This document shows positions 34,999 to 43,791 of a stretch of 64,000 nucleotides of DNA, one piece after another. Positions within the stretch are counted from its first letter, which is position 1, and the number at the start of each line of letters is the position of its first letter. The position numbers and the translations under genes were made by a program. Location of the stretch: positions 62,001 to 126,000 of the forward strand of contig NZ_JACGXN010000005.1 of NCBI RefSeq assembly GCF_014138285.1. Direction: 5' to 3'. The notes below the pieces were generated by a model. It had not been told where the DNA came from, did not search any database, and saw only the letters and a program-made list of their open reading frames with translations. The stretch is from Phyllobacterium myrsinacearum (GTDB taxonomy: Bacteria; Pseudomonadota; Alphaproteobacteria; Rhizobiales; Rhizobiaceae).

Positions 34999-35769
34999 TC
35001 ACACCCTGCGCCGCGATTGTGTCAGGGAGAGCGGATAGCGTACTGGATGATAGGCCATGGAGCTGACATTGACCGGCCGATACTCATTGTCGTAGGCGAT
35101 CTGATCCAGCGTGAGGACGGCTGCGGGTAGATCCAGTTGCAACAATTTTGCCTCTTGTTCGGATGCAAGCCGTGCACTGAGGGTTGATTGCCCACGGGTA
35201 GGTATGACCCCGTACCGGTTGTTGAACTCCGCATAGAGTGATCTGTTTTCATTGTTCCAGTCGATATCGAGAATTCCGGGCGCGATTGCTTCGGCAAACC
35301 AGTCCCGCTGCACCACCACGGGCAGATCATCCAGAAAACGCAGCCGTTCCAGGAAGATTACATTCGACCCGGCAGGCAGCGAAAGCGGGCGTGTAATCTC
35401 CAGATCAGCCTGAATGACAGCACCGGTCAGCAGTCGCATACCCGGTTTGCGGTTGTTTGCTTCAGCGGTTTCGGTAAAGCTGCGGACAATCTCAATTTCG
35501 TATGTGGGTTTCGGTTCGCTGACGTAGATACCTTTTCCGGCGCGCGTCTGGAGAAAGCCGAGATTCTCCAGATCCTTTATGGCCTGCCGAACGGTAATCC
35601 GGCTGACGCCATAGATTTCCACGAGCTCGCGCTCGGAGGGCAGCTTGTCATTCAGCTGCAACTCTCTGTTGTCGATCATGGATTTCAGGATGATGCGCAA
35701 CTGAACGTAAAGCGGCTCCGGATGATTGCGGTCTATCAGGGTGCCACCGGGCGGCGCTTTCATTGCCAT
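34999..35769 (-). CDS. GntR-family (HutC subfamily) transcriptional regulator
   Basis: 256 residues. The N-terminal winged helix is KLPSERELVEIYGVSRITVRQAIKDLE. The C-terminal UTRA effector domain includes IFLERLRFLDDLPVVVQRDW and RFGVIPT-like segments. It is divergent from the GH4/PfkB/ABC operon and a perfect 16-bp palindrome lies between them, so it is the probable repressor of that operon, released by a sugar or sugar phosphate. Confidence 0.9.
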   Translation of the reverse strand: MAMKAPPGGTLIDRNHPEPLYVQLRIILKSMIDNRELQLNDKLPSERELVEIYGVSRITVRQAIKDLENLGFLQTRAGKGIYVSEPKPTYEIEIVRSFTETAEANNRKPGMRLLTGAVIQADLEITRPLSLPAGSNVIFLERLRFLDDLPVVVQRDWFAEAIAPGILDIDWNNENRSLYAEFNNRYGVIPTRGQSTLSARLASEQEAKLLQLDLPAAVLTLDQIAYDNEYRPVNVSSMAYHPVRYPLSLTQSRRRV

Positions 35770-35912
35770 CTCGATTCTTTGCTTTCTGCGATTTCAATAT
35801 CGGCCATTCAGATTGCACCTTCGCCAATTCAATACAAGCTATCGGGAAATTTGCCTGTGAATGCCGGTTCGAGCATCGGGAATCCAAGTCTGAAATTGTT
35901 GTCATGGCTTGA

Positions 35913-35947
35913 TTGACATAACTGGTTATAACCAGTACCGATACCAT
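35913..35947 (+). promoter_or_regulatory. Promoter with GntR palindromic operator
   Basis: TTGACA at 35913-35918 is followed by the perfect palindrome ACTGGTTATAACCAGT at 35921-35936, which occupies the spacer. The -10 is weak (TACCGA at 35936-35941, or TACCAT at 35942). An operator placed between -35 and -10 is a classical repression arrangement, and the symmetric GT...AC core fits HutC-type GntR regulators. Confidence 0.7.
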
Positions 35948-35969
35948 AATTGAAGCATTGGAGCAATCG

Positions 35970-37355
35970 ATGAAGCTTGCGTTGGTTGGTGGTGGCGGGG
36001 TTCGTGCACCCTTGTTTGTGGGGTCCGCTCTTCGGCGTGCGGAAAGAAGCGGCCTGACGGAAATCTGCCTGCAGGACATCAACGAGACAAAGCTCGAACT
36101 CTTCGGCCGGATCAGTCAGGAACTGGCGCGGCGCAACCAGTCGCCGGTGAAAATTTCCATGACGCGCGATGCCGAGAGGGCGCTGGAAGGTGCAAACTAT
36201 GTTGTAACAACAGTGCGGCCCGGCGATGAGGAAGGCCGCATCAAGGATGAGCGGATTGCACTTTCCCACGGCGTGCTCGGGCAGGAAACCACGGGTCCCG
36301 GCGGGTTCGCCATGGCCTTGCGCAGTATCCCGGTCATTCTGAAATATGCGGAATTGTTGAAGAAAGTCAGTCCCGATGCCTGGCTTTTCAACTTCACCAA
36401 TCCCGCTGGTCTTGTCGCTCAGGCGCTCCAGGATGAAGGTTATCACCGCACGATCGGCATATGTGACGGCGCGAACGGTGCTCAGGAGGCGCTGGCGCGA
36501 TGGTTCAAGGTTCCTCAAAATGACGTGCATGCGGAAGTTGCCGGGCTGAATCATCTCTCGTTCACACGCAGTGCAAAAATCAATGGTGAAGAGGTGCTGC
36601 AGCCGCTTCTCGATGATGACAATTTCCTGAATGCGACCTCGCAACGCATGTTCGACACGAAATTGATCCGGCATCAACGCAACTGGATCAACGAGTATCT
36701 CTACTATTACTATTATGCCGAGAAGGCGGTTGCTGCCCTGAATGCGGACGAACGCACCCGCGGCGAAGAGGTCAAGGATCTCAACAAGGCGCTTATGGCA
36801 ACGCTTGGGACAATCAATCTTGAAACGAGTGCCGATGAAGCGCTGGCGCGCTATTATGCTTATGAGCGTCGGCGCAGTGCCACCTACATGCATTACGCGC
36901 TCGATAATGCCCCCTCTATGGAAGAGGCGGATCATCTGACGGATGCTCCTGCGCAGGCAGGCCATGGTGAAGAAGGCGAGGGGTATGCCGGAGTGGCGCT
37001 CAATCTCATCGATGCGCTGCAGACAGGTAAACCTTGCTATAGCGGGCTGAATGTCCGCAATGAAGGCGCTATCGATGGACTGCGTGCCGATGATGTGGTG
37101 GAGGTGAGCTGCGTGGTCGACAAATCCGGAATTAGGCCGCTGAAAACTGGCGCAATGCCTGAAGCACAGTTCCAGCTTGTTCAAAATGTGAAGCGATACG
37201 AACGTCTTGCGGTCAAGGCTATCCGGGAGCGAAGCCGTGACGTCGCAGTCGAGGCATTGATGGCGCATCCGCTCGTCCTGTCCTACTCCCGTGCAGTGCC
37301 GCTGGTCGATGAATATCTCGCCGCGCATGCCCAGTATGCGGGAGAATGGAAGTGA
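35970..37355 (+). CDS. Glycoside hydrolase family 4 enzyme
   Basis: 461 residues from the ATG at 35970, with GGAG 7-8 nt upstream. GH4 enzymes use NAD+ and a divalent metal to cleave glycosides by oxidation-elimination. The nucleotide-binding GGGGVRAP is at residues 7-14, and LGQETTGPGGF and NFTNPAG are family hallmarks. Cys165 (in CDGANG) and Asn194-His195 (in AGLNHLSF) occupy the metal-site positions. The sequence after the Cys differs from the CNxP of phospho-beta-glucosidases. It sits with an ABC importer, not a PTS, so an unphosphorylated substrate is likely. The common label 6-phospho-beta-glucosidase may be wrong here. Confidence 0.85.
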   Translation: MKLALVGGGGVRAPLFVGSALRRAERSGLTEICLQDINETKLELFGRISQELARRNQSPVKISMTRDAERALEGANYVVTTVRPGDEEGRIKDERIALSHGVLGQETTGPGGFAMALRSIPVILKYAELLKKVSPDAWLFNFTNPAGLVAQALQDEGYHRTIGICDGANGAQEALARWFKVPQNDVHAEVAGLNHLSFTRSAKINGEEVLQPLLDDDNFLNATSQRMFDTKLIRHQRNWINEYLYYYYYAEKAVAALNADERTRGEEVKDLNKALMATLGTINLETSADEALARYYAYERRRSATYMHYALDNAPSMEEADHLTDAPAQAGHGEEGEGYAGVALNLIDALQTGKPCYSGLNVRNEGAIDGLRADDVVEVSCVVDKSGIRPLKTGAMPEAQFQLVQNVKRYERLAVKAIRERSRDVAVEALMAHPLVLSYSRAVPLVDEYLAAHAQYAGEWK

Positions 37356-38278
37356 CCCCCGCATCGGACGTGCACTATGACGTGATGGTTGTCGGGGAAT
37401 ATTACTTCGACCTGATCTTTCGCGGACTGCCTGACATACCGAAGATTGGCGCTGACCTGTGGGCCAAGGAATTCGAATGGGTTCCCGGTGCCGCGTTTTC
37501 GACGGCTTTGGCGCTGTCGAGGCTTGGCACAAAAGTGGGCTGGTGGTGCGCATTCGGCAACGATGTATTCAGCCAGATGATCATTGAGGAGGCACGGCGT
37601 GAAGGTATTGACGAAGGGCTTTTCATACATTTCCAGAAACCGTGGCGCCGTCTCAGTTCCGCCTTCTCCTTCACCCACGATCGGGGCTTCATCAGTTATA
37701 GCGAGGACCGTGATCCGAGCCCCGTTCCTGCGGACCTGGAGCGTATCCGGCCTCAAATTCTGCTCCTACAGGGATTTTCGCTAGATCCGGAGCGCCTTGC
37801 CCTCGTTGATGCGGCGCGGCGTCTCGGGATCAAGGTGGTTTCCGATTGTCAGCACATTGAAATAGACCTGTCAGCGCCGGGTTTGATTGAAGCCCTTCGG
37901 CAGATTGACGTATTCCTGCCGAATGAGAGCGAGGCAAAGGCGGTGACCGGTGAAACCGACATCAAAACCGCGCTGACTGTCCTTGCGCAATATTGTCCCA
38001 CTGTTGTGATCAAGTGCGGTGCGGACGGTGCAATCGCGTCGGAAAAAGGGCGAAGCTACCACGTTCCGGCACTGGCGGTAGACGTCTTTGATACCACCGG
38101 CGCTGGCGATAGTTTCAATGCAGGGTTCGTGCATGGGTTATTGCATGAACCGGATTTCTATTCCGCACTCGACGTCGCGGTGATCTGCGGCTCGCGGGCT
38201 GTGACCGGCTACGGCGGCCGGAATTTACCTTTTCATTCCGATCTCCACCGATATCGACGGTATCAAGCCGCGATCTAG
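37352..38278 (+). CDS. PfkB-family carbohydrate kinase
   Basis: 308 residues from a GTG at 37352 that overlaps the GH4 stop (GTGA) and has GGAG 8 nt upstream; an ATG at 37346 is possible but too close to that site. The catalytic and anion-hole motif DTTGAGDSFNAGF is intact near residue 250, and the N-terminal lid strand region is VVGEYYFDLIFRGLP. It presumably phosphorylates the monosaccharide released by the GH4 enzyme. The exact sugar is unknown. Confidence 0.88.
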   Translation: MTPASDVHYDVMVVGEYYFDLIFRGLPDIPKIGADLWAKEFEWVPGAAFSTALALSRLGTKVGWWCAFGNDVFSQMIIEEARREGIDEGLFIHFQKPWRRLSSAFSFTHDRGFISYSEDRDPSPVPADLERIRPQILLLQGFSLDPERLALVDAARRLGIKVVSDCQHIEIDLSAPGLIEALRQIDVFLPNESEAKAVTGETDIKTALTVLAQYCPTVVIKCGADGAIASEKGRSYHVPALAVDVFDTTGAGDSFNAGFVHGLLHEPDFYSALDVAVICGSRAVTGYGGRNLPFHSDLHRYRRYQAAI

Positions 38279-38313
38279 TTCACTTCAATAAACAAGAAAA
38301 TCAGGGAACGATC

Positions 38314-39576
38314 ATGAAACATAAATTGAAGTTACTCGCAGGTCTCGCAATCCTGGCAATGACGATGGCATTTCCCGCAAAGGCCGAGACAATCTCCATG
38401 TTCTGCTCGGCGACGGATTATGAACTGTGCGAGGAGGGCGCGCAGAAATGGGCAAAATCATCCGGCAATGAAGTCAAGATCAACCGCACGCCGCAGAACC
38501 TTGACGACGCCATTCCAATCTATCAGCAGTTGTTTGCTTCGAATTCCCCCGATGTCGATTTGCTCTATGTCGATGTCATCTGGCTTGGCATGATGAAGGA
38601 TCATTTCGAAGACATCAGCAAACTTGTTCCTGAAGCTGAAGTGAAAGCCCACTTCGCATCAGCTGTCGATGCAGCCCGCATCGATGGAAAGCTGATTGCC
38701 ATGCCATTCTACATCGATACGGGTTTGATGTTCTACCGGAAGGATCTCCTGGAAAAATACGGCAAGCAAGCGCCGAAGACATGGGACGAGCTGACGACGA
38801 CGGCCAAGGAGATCCAGGACAGCGAGCGCAAGGCAGGCAATGCGGATATGTGGGGTTATTCCTGGCAAGGCCGCAGCTATGAAGGACTTACGTGTGATGC
38901 CATCGAGTGGATGGCCTCCGGCGGCGGCGGAACAATTCTGTCCGACAAGGGCGCTGTTACGGTCAACAATCCTCAGACCGTCGCCGCGCTGAAACGGGCG
39001 AGGGCATGGATCGATACTATTTCTCCAAAGGGTGTGCTCAACTATGACGAGGAAAGCTCGCGGGCATTGTTCGAAAGCGGCAATGCAGTGTTTCATCGCA
39101 ATTGGCCCTATGTCTGGGGCACGTCGCAAGCGGACGGTGGCAAACTTGTAGGCAAGGTCGGCGTGTCTGCTCTCCCTGTTGGAGCGGAAGGTCAGAAATC
39201 CAGCGGCACACTTGGGACCGCCTATCTTGCCGTTTCCAAATATTCGACAAAAAAGGAAAAGGCTGCGGATCTCCTGCGCTACATGGTTGGTCTTGAGGAC
39301 CAGAAGATGCGGGCGATTAAGGGCGGTTATAACCCAACGGTTGAAGCGCTTTACACCGATGCCGACGTCCTTGCCAAAATTCCCTTCCTGCCCATGGCCA
39401 AAAGCGCATTTGAAGAATCCGTAGCGCGTCCATCGGCAGTTACGGGCAAGGATTACAATCGCGTCTCCCGTTCTTTCTACCGCTCTGTTCATGATATCAT
39501 TTCGGGAACTGGTGATATCGAGGCAGAATTGGCGCAGCTTGAGAAGCGGCTGAAGCGCGACGTGAAGGCCAACTAG
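38314..39576 (+). CDS. Extracellular sugar-binding protein, family 1
   Basis: 420 residues with a Sec signal ending in PAKA-ET near residue 24. The mature protein shows the usual family-1 layout with hinge strands around DVDLLYVDVIWLG and AMPFYIDTGLMFYRKDLLEKYG. It is the periplasmic receptor of the importer encoded by the next three genes and is 35 nt downstream of the kinase. AGGGA precedes the ATG. The substrate is presumably the glycoside cleaved by the GH4 protein. Confidence 0.9.
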   Translation: MKHKLKLLAGLAILAMTMAFPAKAETISMFCSATDYELCEEGAQKWAKSSGNEVKINRTPQNLDDAIPIYQQLFASNSPDVDLLYVDVIWLGMMKDHFEDISKLVPEAEVKAHFASAVDAARIDGKLIAMPFYIDTGLMFYRKDLLEKYGKQAPKTWDELTTTAKEIQDSERKAGNADMWGYSWQGRSYEGLTCDAIEWMASGGGGTILSDKGAVTVNNPQTVAALKRARAWIDTISPKGVLNYDEESSRALFESGNAVFHRNWPYVWGTSQADGGKLVGKVGVSALPVGAEGQKSSGTLGTAYLAVSKYSTKKEKAADLLRYMVGLEDQKMRAIKGGYNPTVEALYTDADVLAKIPFLPMAKSAFEESVARPSAVTGKDYNRVSRSFYRSVHDIISGTGDIEAELAQLEKRLKRDVKAN

Positions 39577-39657
39577 GTTGTCATCGTCGGCCTGCTGCAT
39601 GCGGTGGGCCGACAATCATCGCGAAACAGTGGCCGACGAATATCCGGGGACAGCGAA

Positions 39658-40764
39658 ATGGCATCCGTCACTCTCAAGGAAGTGAGCAAGAGCTTCGGTG
39701 CATTCGATGTGCTGCAGTCGATTGACCTGACGATTGAAGATGGTGAATTCATTGTTTTCGTCGGCCCTTCCGGCTGCGGTAAATCCACACTGTTGCGCAC
39801 GATTGCCGGTCTGGTGCCCGTTTCCAATGGCGATGTCTTTATCGGCGGAGAGCTGGTGACCGATGTTCCCGCATCGAAAAGGGGCATTGCCTTCGTCTTT
39901 CAGTCCTATGCGCTCTATCCACATATGAACGTAGCGCGAAACATCAGTTTTGCGCTCGAAACCGCGCGCATGGCGAAGGCTGAAATTCGTCAGCGCCTCA
40001 TGAAAGTGGCCGACATGCTGAAGATTGGGCACCTGCTAGACCGGAGGCCGAAACAACTCTCCGGTGGCCAACGTCAGCGTGTCGCTATCGGACGTGCGCT
40101 TGTCAGCCAGCCGCAGCTGTTCCTGTTCGACGAGCCGCTGTCAAACCTTGATGCCGATCTGCGCATGGAAATGCGGTTCGAAATCGCCAAGCTGCATGCC
40201 GAGATCGGGACCACCATGATCTATGTTACACATGATCAAACCGAGGCCATGACTTTGGCCGACAGGATCGTCATTCTCAATCATGGCCGTATCGAACAGG
40301 TCGGGACTCCGCGTGAGCTTTATGACCGGCCAGCAAACCGATTTGTCGCTGGTTTCCTTGGAAGTCCGCGCATGAATTTCGCTCCGATCAGCGTCGATGT
40401 GTCTTCCGGCATTTTGCAGGGCCCGCCCGGTTTCAGTTTTGCAATCAGCAACACCGGAAATTCCAATCCGGCAACACTCGGGCTGCGTCCAGAGGCGCTG
40501 AGAATTGTCGAGGCCGGAACTCCGCAATCCATACGCGGCACCTTCGAAAGGGGGGAAGATCTCGGTTACGAACATATCGCTCACGTCCGCATATCCGGGG
40601 ATCTGATTTGGACGGTCCGTTCAACGGAACCTCTTTCGCGATATGTTCCGGGCGAGCCCGTTGGATTGGGCTGGCAGATCAAGGATCTCTATCTCTTCGA
40701 TGAGGCCGGAACACGCGTCGATGCCGCCGCGGCGCGCGGTCCCGTTGCGGCTGTACGCAGTTGA
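39658..40764 (+). CDS. Carbohydrate ABC transporter ATP-binding protein, UgpC/MsmK family
   Basis: 368 residues from the ATG at 39658, with GGGGA 8 nt upstream. Walker [10 protein letters not shown], signature QLSGGQRQR, Walker B LFLFDEP and switch VTHDQTEAM are all intact, and a C-terminal OB-type regulatory domain is present. Here the ATPase gene lies between binding protein and permeases, whereas in the other two importers it follows the permeases. Confidence 0.93.
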   Translation: MASVTLKEVSKSFGAFDVLQSIDLTIEDGEFIVFVGPSGCGKSTLLRTIAGLVPVSNGDVFIGGELVTDVPASKRGIAFVFQSYALYPHMNVARNISFALETARMAKAEIRQRLMKVADMLKIGHLLDRRPKQLSGGQRQRVAIGRALVSQPQLFLFDEPLSNLDADLRMEMRFEIAKLHAEIGTTMIYVTHDQTEAMTLADRIVILNHGRIEQVGTPRELYDRPANRFVAGFLGSPRMNFAPISVDVSSGILQGPPGFSFAISNTGNSNPATLGLRPEALRIVEAGTPQSIRGTFERGEDLGYEHIAHVRISGDLIWTVRSTEPLSRYVPGEPVGLGWQIKDLYLFDEAGTRVDAAAARGPVAAVRS

Positions 40765-40772
40765 GGACCGGA

Positions 40773-41654
40773 ATGCCAATGCACAACCGGGAGACAAGGA
40801 CAGCATGGCTTTTTCTCGTGCCCCTTCTGGTGGCACTGGCGGCTGTTGCGGTCTGGCCGCTCGCACGCAACGTGTATTTTTCCTTCACCAATGCCTTTCT
40901 GGATAATCCGTCCGAGTACAGCTTTGTCGGTCTGGAAAACTTTGTCACCGTCGTGGAAGACCCGGTTTTCTGGGGCGCGGTGAAAAACACCATGATCTTC
41001 ACTGTCCTATCCGTCAGCTTCGAGACAGTGCTTGGCTTCGCCATAGCGCTTCTACTGCACCGTGCATTCGCCGGCCGCGGTCTGGTGCGCGCAGCCATTC
41101 TCGTGCCTTGGGCAATGCCGATGGTTGTCTCCGCCAAGATCTGGGAATGGATGCTCAACGATCAATTCGGTCTGATCAACAAAGCATTTATCTGGCTGGG
41201 GTTTCTGGACAAAGGCATCGCCTGGACCGCCGATTCATCCCTGATCCTTGGAACGGTCATCTTCATCGATATTTGGGTCACGACGCCCTTTATGGTGTTG
41301 CTCATTCTTGCCGGATTGCAGCTTATCCCGGAGGAGATCTATGAGGCAGCCGAAGTGTCGGGCGTACCGGCCTGGAAGCGGTTGTGGTCGATAACCCTGC
41401 CACTGGCCGCGCCCGCAATCGGCGTTGCGGTTCTTTTCCGGACACTTGATGCCCTGCGCATGTTTGATTTGAGCTATGTGATTGCCGCCAACAATGAAAA
41501 AGCGATGACGATGTCGATATATGCGCGCGATCAGCTCATCGGTTTTCAGGATCTCGGCGTTGGTTCGGCCGCTTCGACGTGGGTGTTTCTGATCGTCGGG
41601 CTTGTTGCCATCCTGATCGTCAGCCTGCTGCGGCTCGACCGGAACACGGCGTAG
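40773..41654 (+). CDS. Carbohydrate ABC transporter permease, MalF/UgpA type
   Basis: 293 residues from the ATG at 40773, with GAGG 6-7 nt upstream and 8 nt after the ATPase stop. Six membrane spans are predicted. The EAA loop reads YEAAEVSGVPAWKRLWSITLPL. It forms the channel with the next permease, which starts immediately after the stop codon. Confidence 0.92.
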   Translation: MPMHNRETRTAWLFLVPLLVALAAVAVWPLARNVYFSFTNAFLDNPSEYSFVGLENFVTVVEDPVFWGAVKNTMIFTVLSVSFETVLGFAIALLLHRAFAGRGLVRAAILVPWAMPMVVSAKIWEWMLNDQFGLINKAFIWLGFLDKGIAWTADSSLILGTVIFIDIWVTTPFMVLLILAGLQLIPEEIYEAAEVSGVPAWKRLWSITLPLAAPAIGVAVLFRTLDALRMFDLSYVIAANNEKAMTMSIYARDQLIGFQDLGVGSAASTWVFLIVGLVAILIVSLLRLDRNTA

Positions 41655-42530
41655 ATGCAGCCCATGACCCAAACATCACAACGCTATTCGAACAGAACAT
41701 ATCGCAGATTGAGAACCGTGAAACGGATCGGCCTCTATCTGGGGGTAGCGCTGGTCCTCGTGTATATGCTGTTTCCCTATTATTGGGCGATCATCTCCTC
41801 GACCAAAACCCGCGAGAACCTCTACAGTTTCAGTCTGGTGCCATCGCTGGATTTCAGCAATTACATCAGTCTGTTCAACAATCCCATCTTCATGGGAGCG
41901 ATCGTCAATTCGGCCATTGTTGCGGTTTCCAGTAGCATTCTCTCTCTGGTCATCAGTCTTCTTGCGGCCTATGCGCTCGGGCGTCTGCATTTCAAATTAA
42001 GCCGGATCGTTCTCATTTGCGTCCTTATGATATCCGTGTTTCCGCAGGTGGTTGTTCTTTCCGGCATGTTCGAAGTGATTGGCTGGCTTGGGTTTTACAA
42101 TCGCCCCGCAGCGCTCATCTTTTCCTACCTCTTGCTGATCCTGCCCTTTACGACCTGGGTCCTGACGAGTTTCATTCGTGATTTGCCGGTCGAGCTTGAA
42201 GAGGCTGCCCTTGTCGACGGATGTTCCCGGATGAGGATTCTCACGCACGTGCTGTTACCGCTGATGGGACCAGCCATTGCGAGCACAGGGTTGCTGGCTT
42301 TCATTCTGGCATGGAATGAGTTCCTCTTCGCGCTGACGTTCATTCTGACCGATGAGAACCGGACAGTCCCGGTTGCCATTGGTTTGCTGACCGGCAGCAG
42401 CCGATACGAATATCCGTTCGGGCAGATCATGGCGGCATCGGTGACAGTCACATTGCCTCTGCTCATTCTTGTGCTGATCTTCCAGCGGAAGATCGTTGCC
42501 GGGTTGACATCCGGCGCTGTGAAAGGTTGA
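41655..42530 (+). CDS. Carbohydrate ABC transporter permease, MalG/UgpE type
   Basis: 291 residues; the ATG is the codon right after the preceding TAG. Six membrane spans are predicted, with the EAA loop ELEEAALVDGCSRMRILTHVLLPL and the canonical C-terminal GLTSGAVKG tail. It is the last gene of the GntR-controlled operon. The 94 nt that follow contain an AGGAAC/GTTCCT inverted repeat (about 42552-42574) without a T run. Confidence 0.93.
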   Translation: MQPMTQTSQRYSNRTYRRLRTVKRIGLYLGVALVLVYMLFPYYWAIISSTKTRENLYSFSLVPSLDFSNYISLFNNPIFMGAIVNSAIVAVSSSILSLVISLLAAYALGRLHFKLSRIVLICVLMISVFPQVVVLSGMFEVIGWLGFYNRPAALIFSYLLLILPFTTWVLTSFIRDLPVELEEAALVDGCSRMRILTHVLLPLMGPAIASTGLLAFILAWNEFLFALTFILTDENRTVPVAIGLLTGSSRYEYPFGQIMAASVTVTLPLLILVLIFQRKIVAGLTSGAVKG

Positions 42531-42624
42531 TCAACGTTTCGCAGAAGACAAAAGGAACCGATCGAGGTTGTTCCTGATTACGTCTATGGGCTAGACTCAC
42601 GGCGCAGAAACATGGGACGGCAGC

Positions 42625-43251
42625 ATGAACGAACTCCTTACTCCCGAGGCACTTTCAACCCTTTTCCAAGTTGTCATGATGGATCTGGTTCTGGCCGGCG
42701 ACAACGCGGTTGTCATTGGCCTCGCAGCATCTGGATTGCCGCGCGAGCAGCGCAACAAGGCAATTCTCGTTGGTATCATCGCGGCAACGGTGCTTCGGAT
42801 CATTTTTGCCACGGTCGCCAGCCAGATGCTGCAGATCATAGGGCTTCTTCTTGCCGGCGGCATTCTCCTGCTCTGGGTGTGTTGGAAAATGTGGCGGGAG
42901 CTGCATGATGGCGGTGGAAGCGACACGGATGGTTCCGACACGGCCGAAGATCAGGAAGGCACGACCCGCAAAACGTTTGCCCAGGCAGCATGGCAGATCG
43001 TTATCGCGGATGTGTCGATGTCTCTCGACAACGTGCTGGCGGTGGCAGGCGCCGCCCGCGAGCATCTTGCGGTTCTTGTTTTTGGGCTGGTGCTGTCCAT
43101 CGCTTTGATGGGATTGGCGGCAAGTTTCATTGCCCGTCTGCTGCAACGGCATCGCTGGATTGCCTATATCGGCCTTGCGATCATTCTCTATGTCGCCCTG
43201 GAGATGATTTATCGGGGATCTCTCGAAGTCCTGGCCTACCTGAACCCTTAG
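42625..43251 (+). CDS. TerC/YjbE-family integral membrane protein
   Basis: 208 residues with about six to seven membrane helices. The two hallmark segments are DLVLAGDNAVVIGLA in the first half and DVSMSLDNVLAVAG in the second. Their paired Asp/Asn residues are thought to bind metal. Members of this family export or handle Mn2+ or other divalent cations, some inserting metals into exo-enzymes. A charged loop rich in Gly/Asp/Glu lies between the halves. No yybP-ykoY-type riboswitch was recognised upstream. Confidence 0.88.
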   Translation: MNELLTPEALSTLFQVVMMDLVLAGDNAVVIGLAASGLPREQRNKAILVGIIAATVLRIIFATVASQMLQIIGLLLAGGILLLWVCWKMWRELHDGGGSDTDGSDTAEDQEGTTRKTFAQAAWQIVIADVSMSLDNVLAVAGAAREHLAVLVFGLVLSIALMGLAASFIARLLQRHRWIAYIGLAIILYVALEMIYRGSLEVLAYLNP

Positions 43252-43257
43252 GCTTTC

Positions 43258-43791
43258 CTACTGCTTCAGGAGTTCTATTGTTCTGTTAAGGGCGGCTTCG
43301 AAACCCTTGAGCGATACCGGAAAGGTAATGTCCTTTTCAGTATCGCTGGCGAAAGCCCCGAGGTTCAGTATCTTTCCCTTGCGCAGTATCTTGGTGGTCG
43401 CTTCGGTGAAAGTAAGCGGAACGATGCAGCCCGCCGGTGTGCAGGTACGGAACCGCGAAGGTTTGCCTGCCGGGTTGTCATCGATACGGAACGAGACGCC
43501 CTTGTCGAGATAAAGGCCAAAGGGCAGGGCGAGATTGCCCTTCAATCCCGTTTCGCTTTCAGGTGTGAATTCGAGTGTCAGAACTCGTTGGCCGTTCTTG
43601 TGCATTTGTTGTTGCACCAGGACACAACGGCGGCCGGCTTCCTCGACCCCGCAATTCACACTCCAGTCGTCATAGGTTTCCGCTAGGGATGAGGGAGCGG
43701 CTGTTGGCTTGACTGTGTCTGTCTGGGCATGGAGCGGAGTGGCGGCAAGCATGCCTGCCGCCACTCCATGGATCAGATGCTTCATTCTCAT
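43258..43791 (-). CDS. Invasion-associated locus B (IalB) family periplasmic protein
   Basis: 177 residues with a signal peptide ending LHA-QT (about residue 22). It shows the same pattern as the copy at 22191: YDDWSVNC, a Cys in RRCVL, LALPFGLYLDKG, TCTPAGCIVPL and SLKGFEAA. The start codon overlaps the stop codon of the upstream autotransporter by one base (TGATG), so translation is coupled. The pairing suggests a role in biogenesis or function of the autotransporter, which is inference. Confidence 0.9.
   Translation of the reverse strand: MRMKHLIHGVAAGMLAATPLHAQTDTVKPTAAPSSLAETYDDWSVNCGVEEAGRRCVLVQQQMHKNGQRVLTLEFTPESETGLKGNLALPFGLYLDKGVSFRIDDNPAGKPSRFRTCTPAGCIVPLTFTEATTKILRKGKILNLGAFASDTEKDITFPVSLKGFEAALNRTIELLKQ

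Noticed and set aside
42531-42624. Manganese riboswitch (yybP-ykoY type) ahead of the TerC-family gene
   Set aside because: The gap is only 94 nt and I could not find the conserved loop sequences or a paired terminator or sequester stem.
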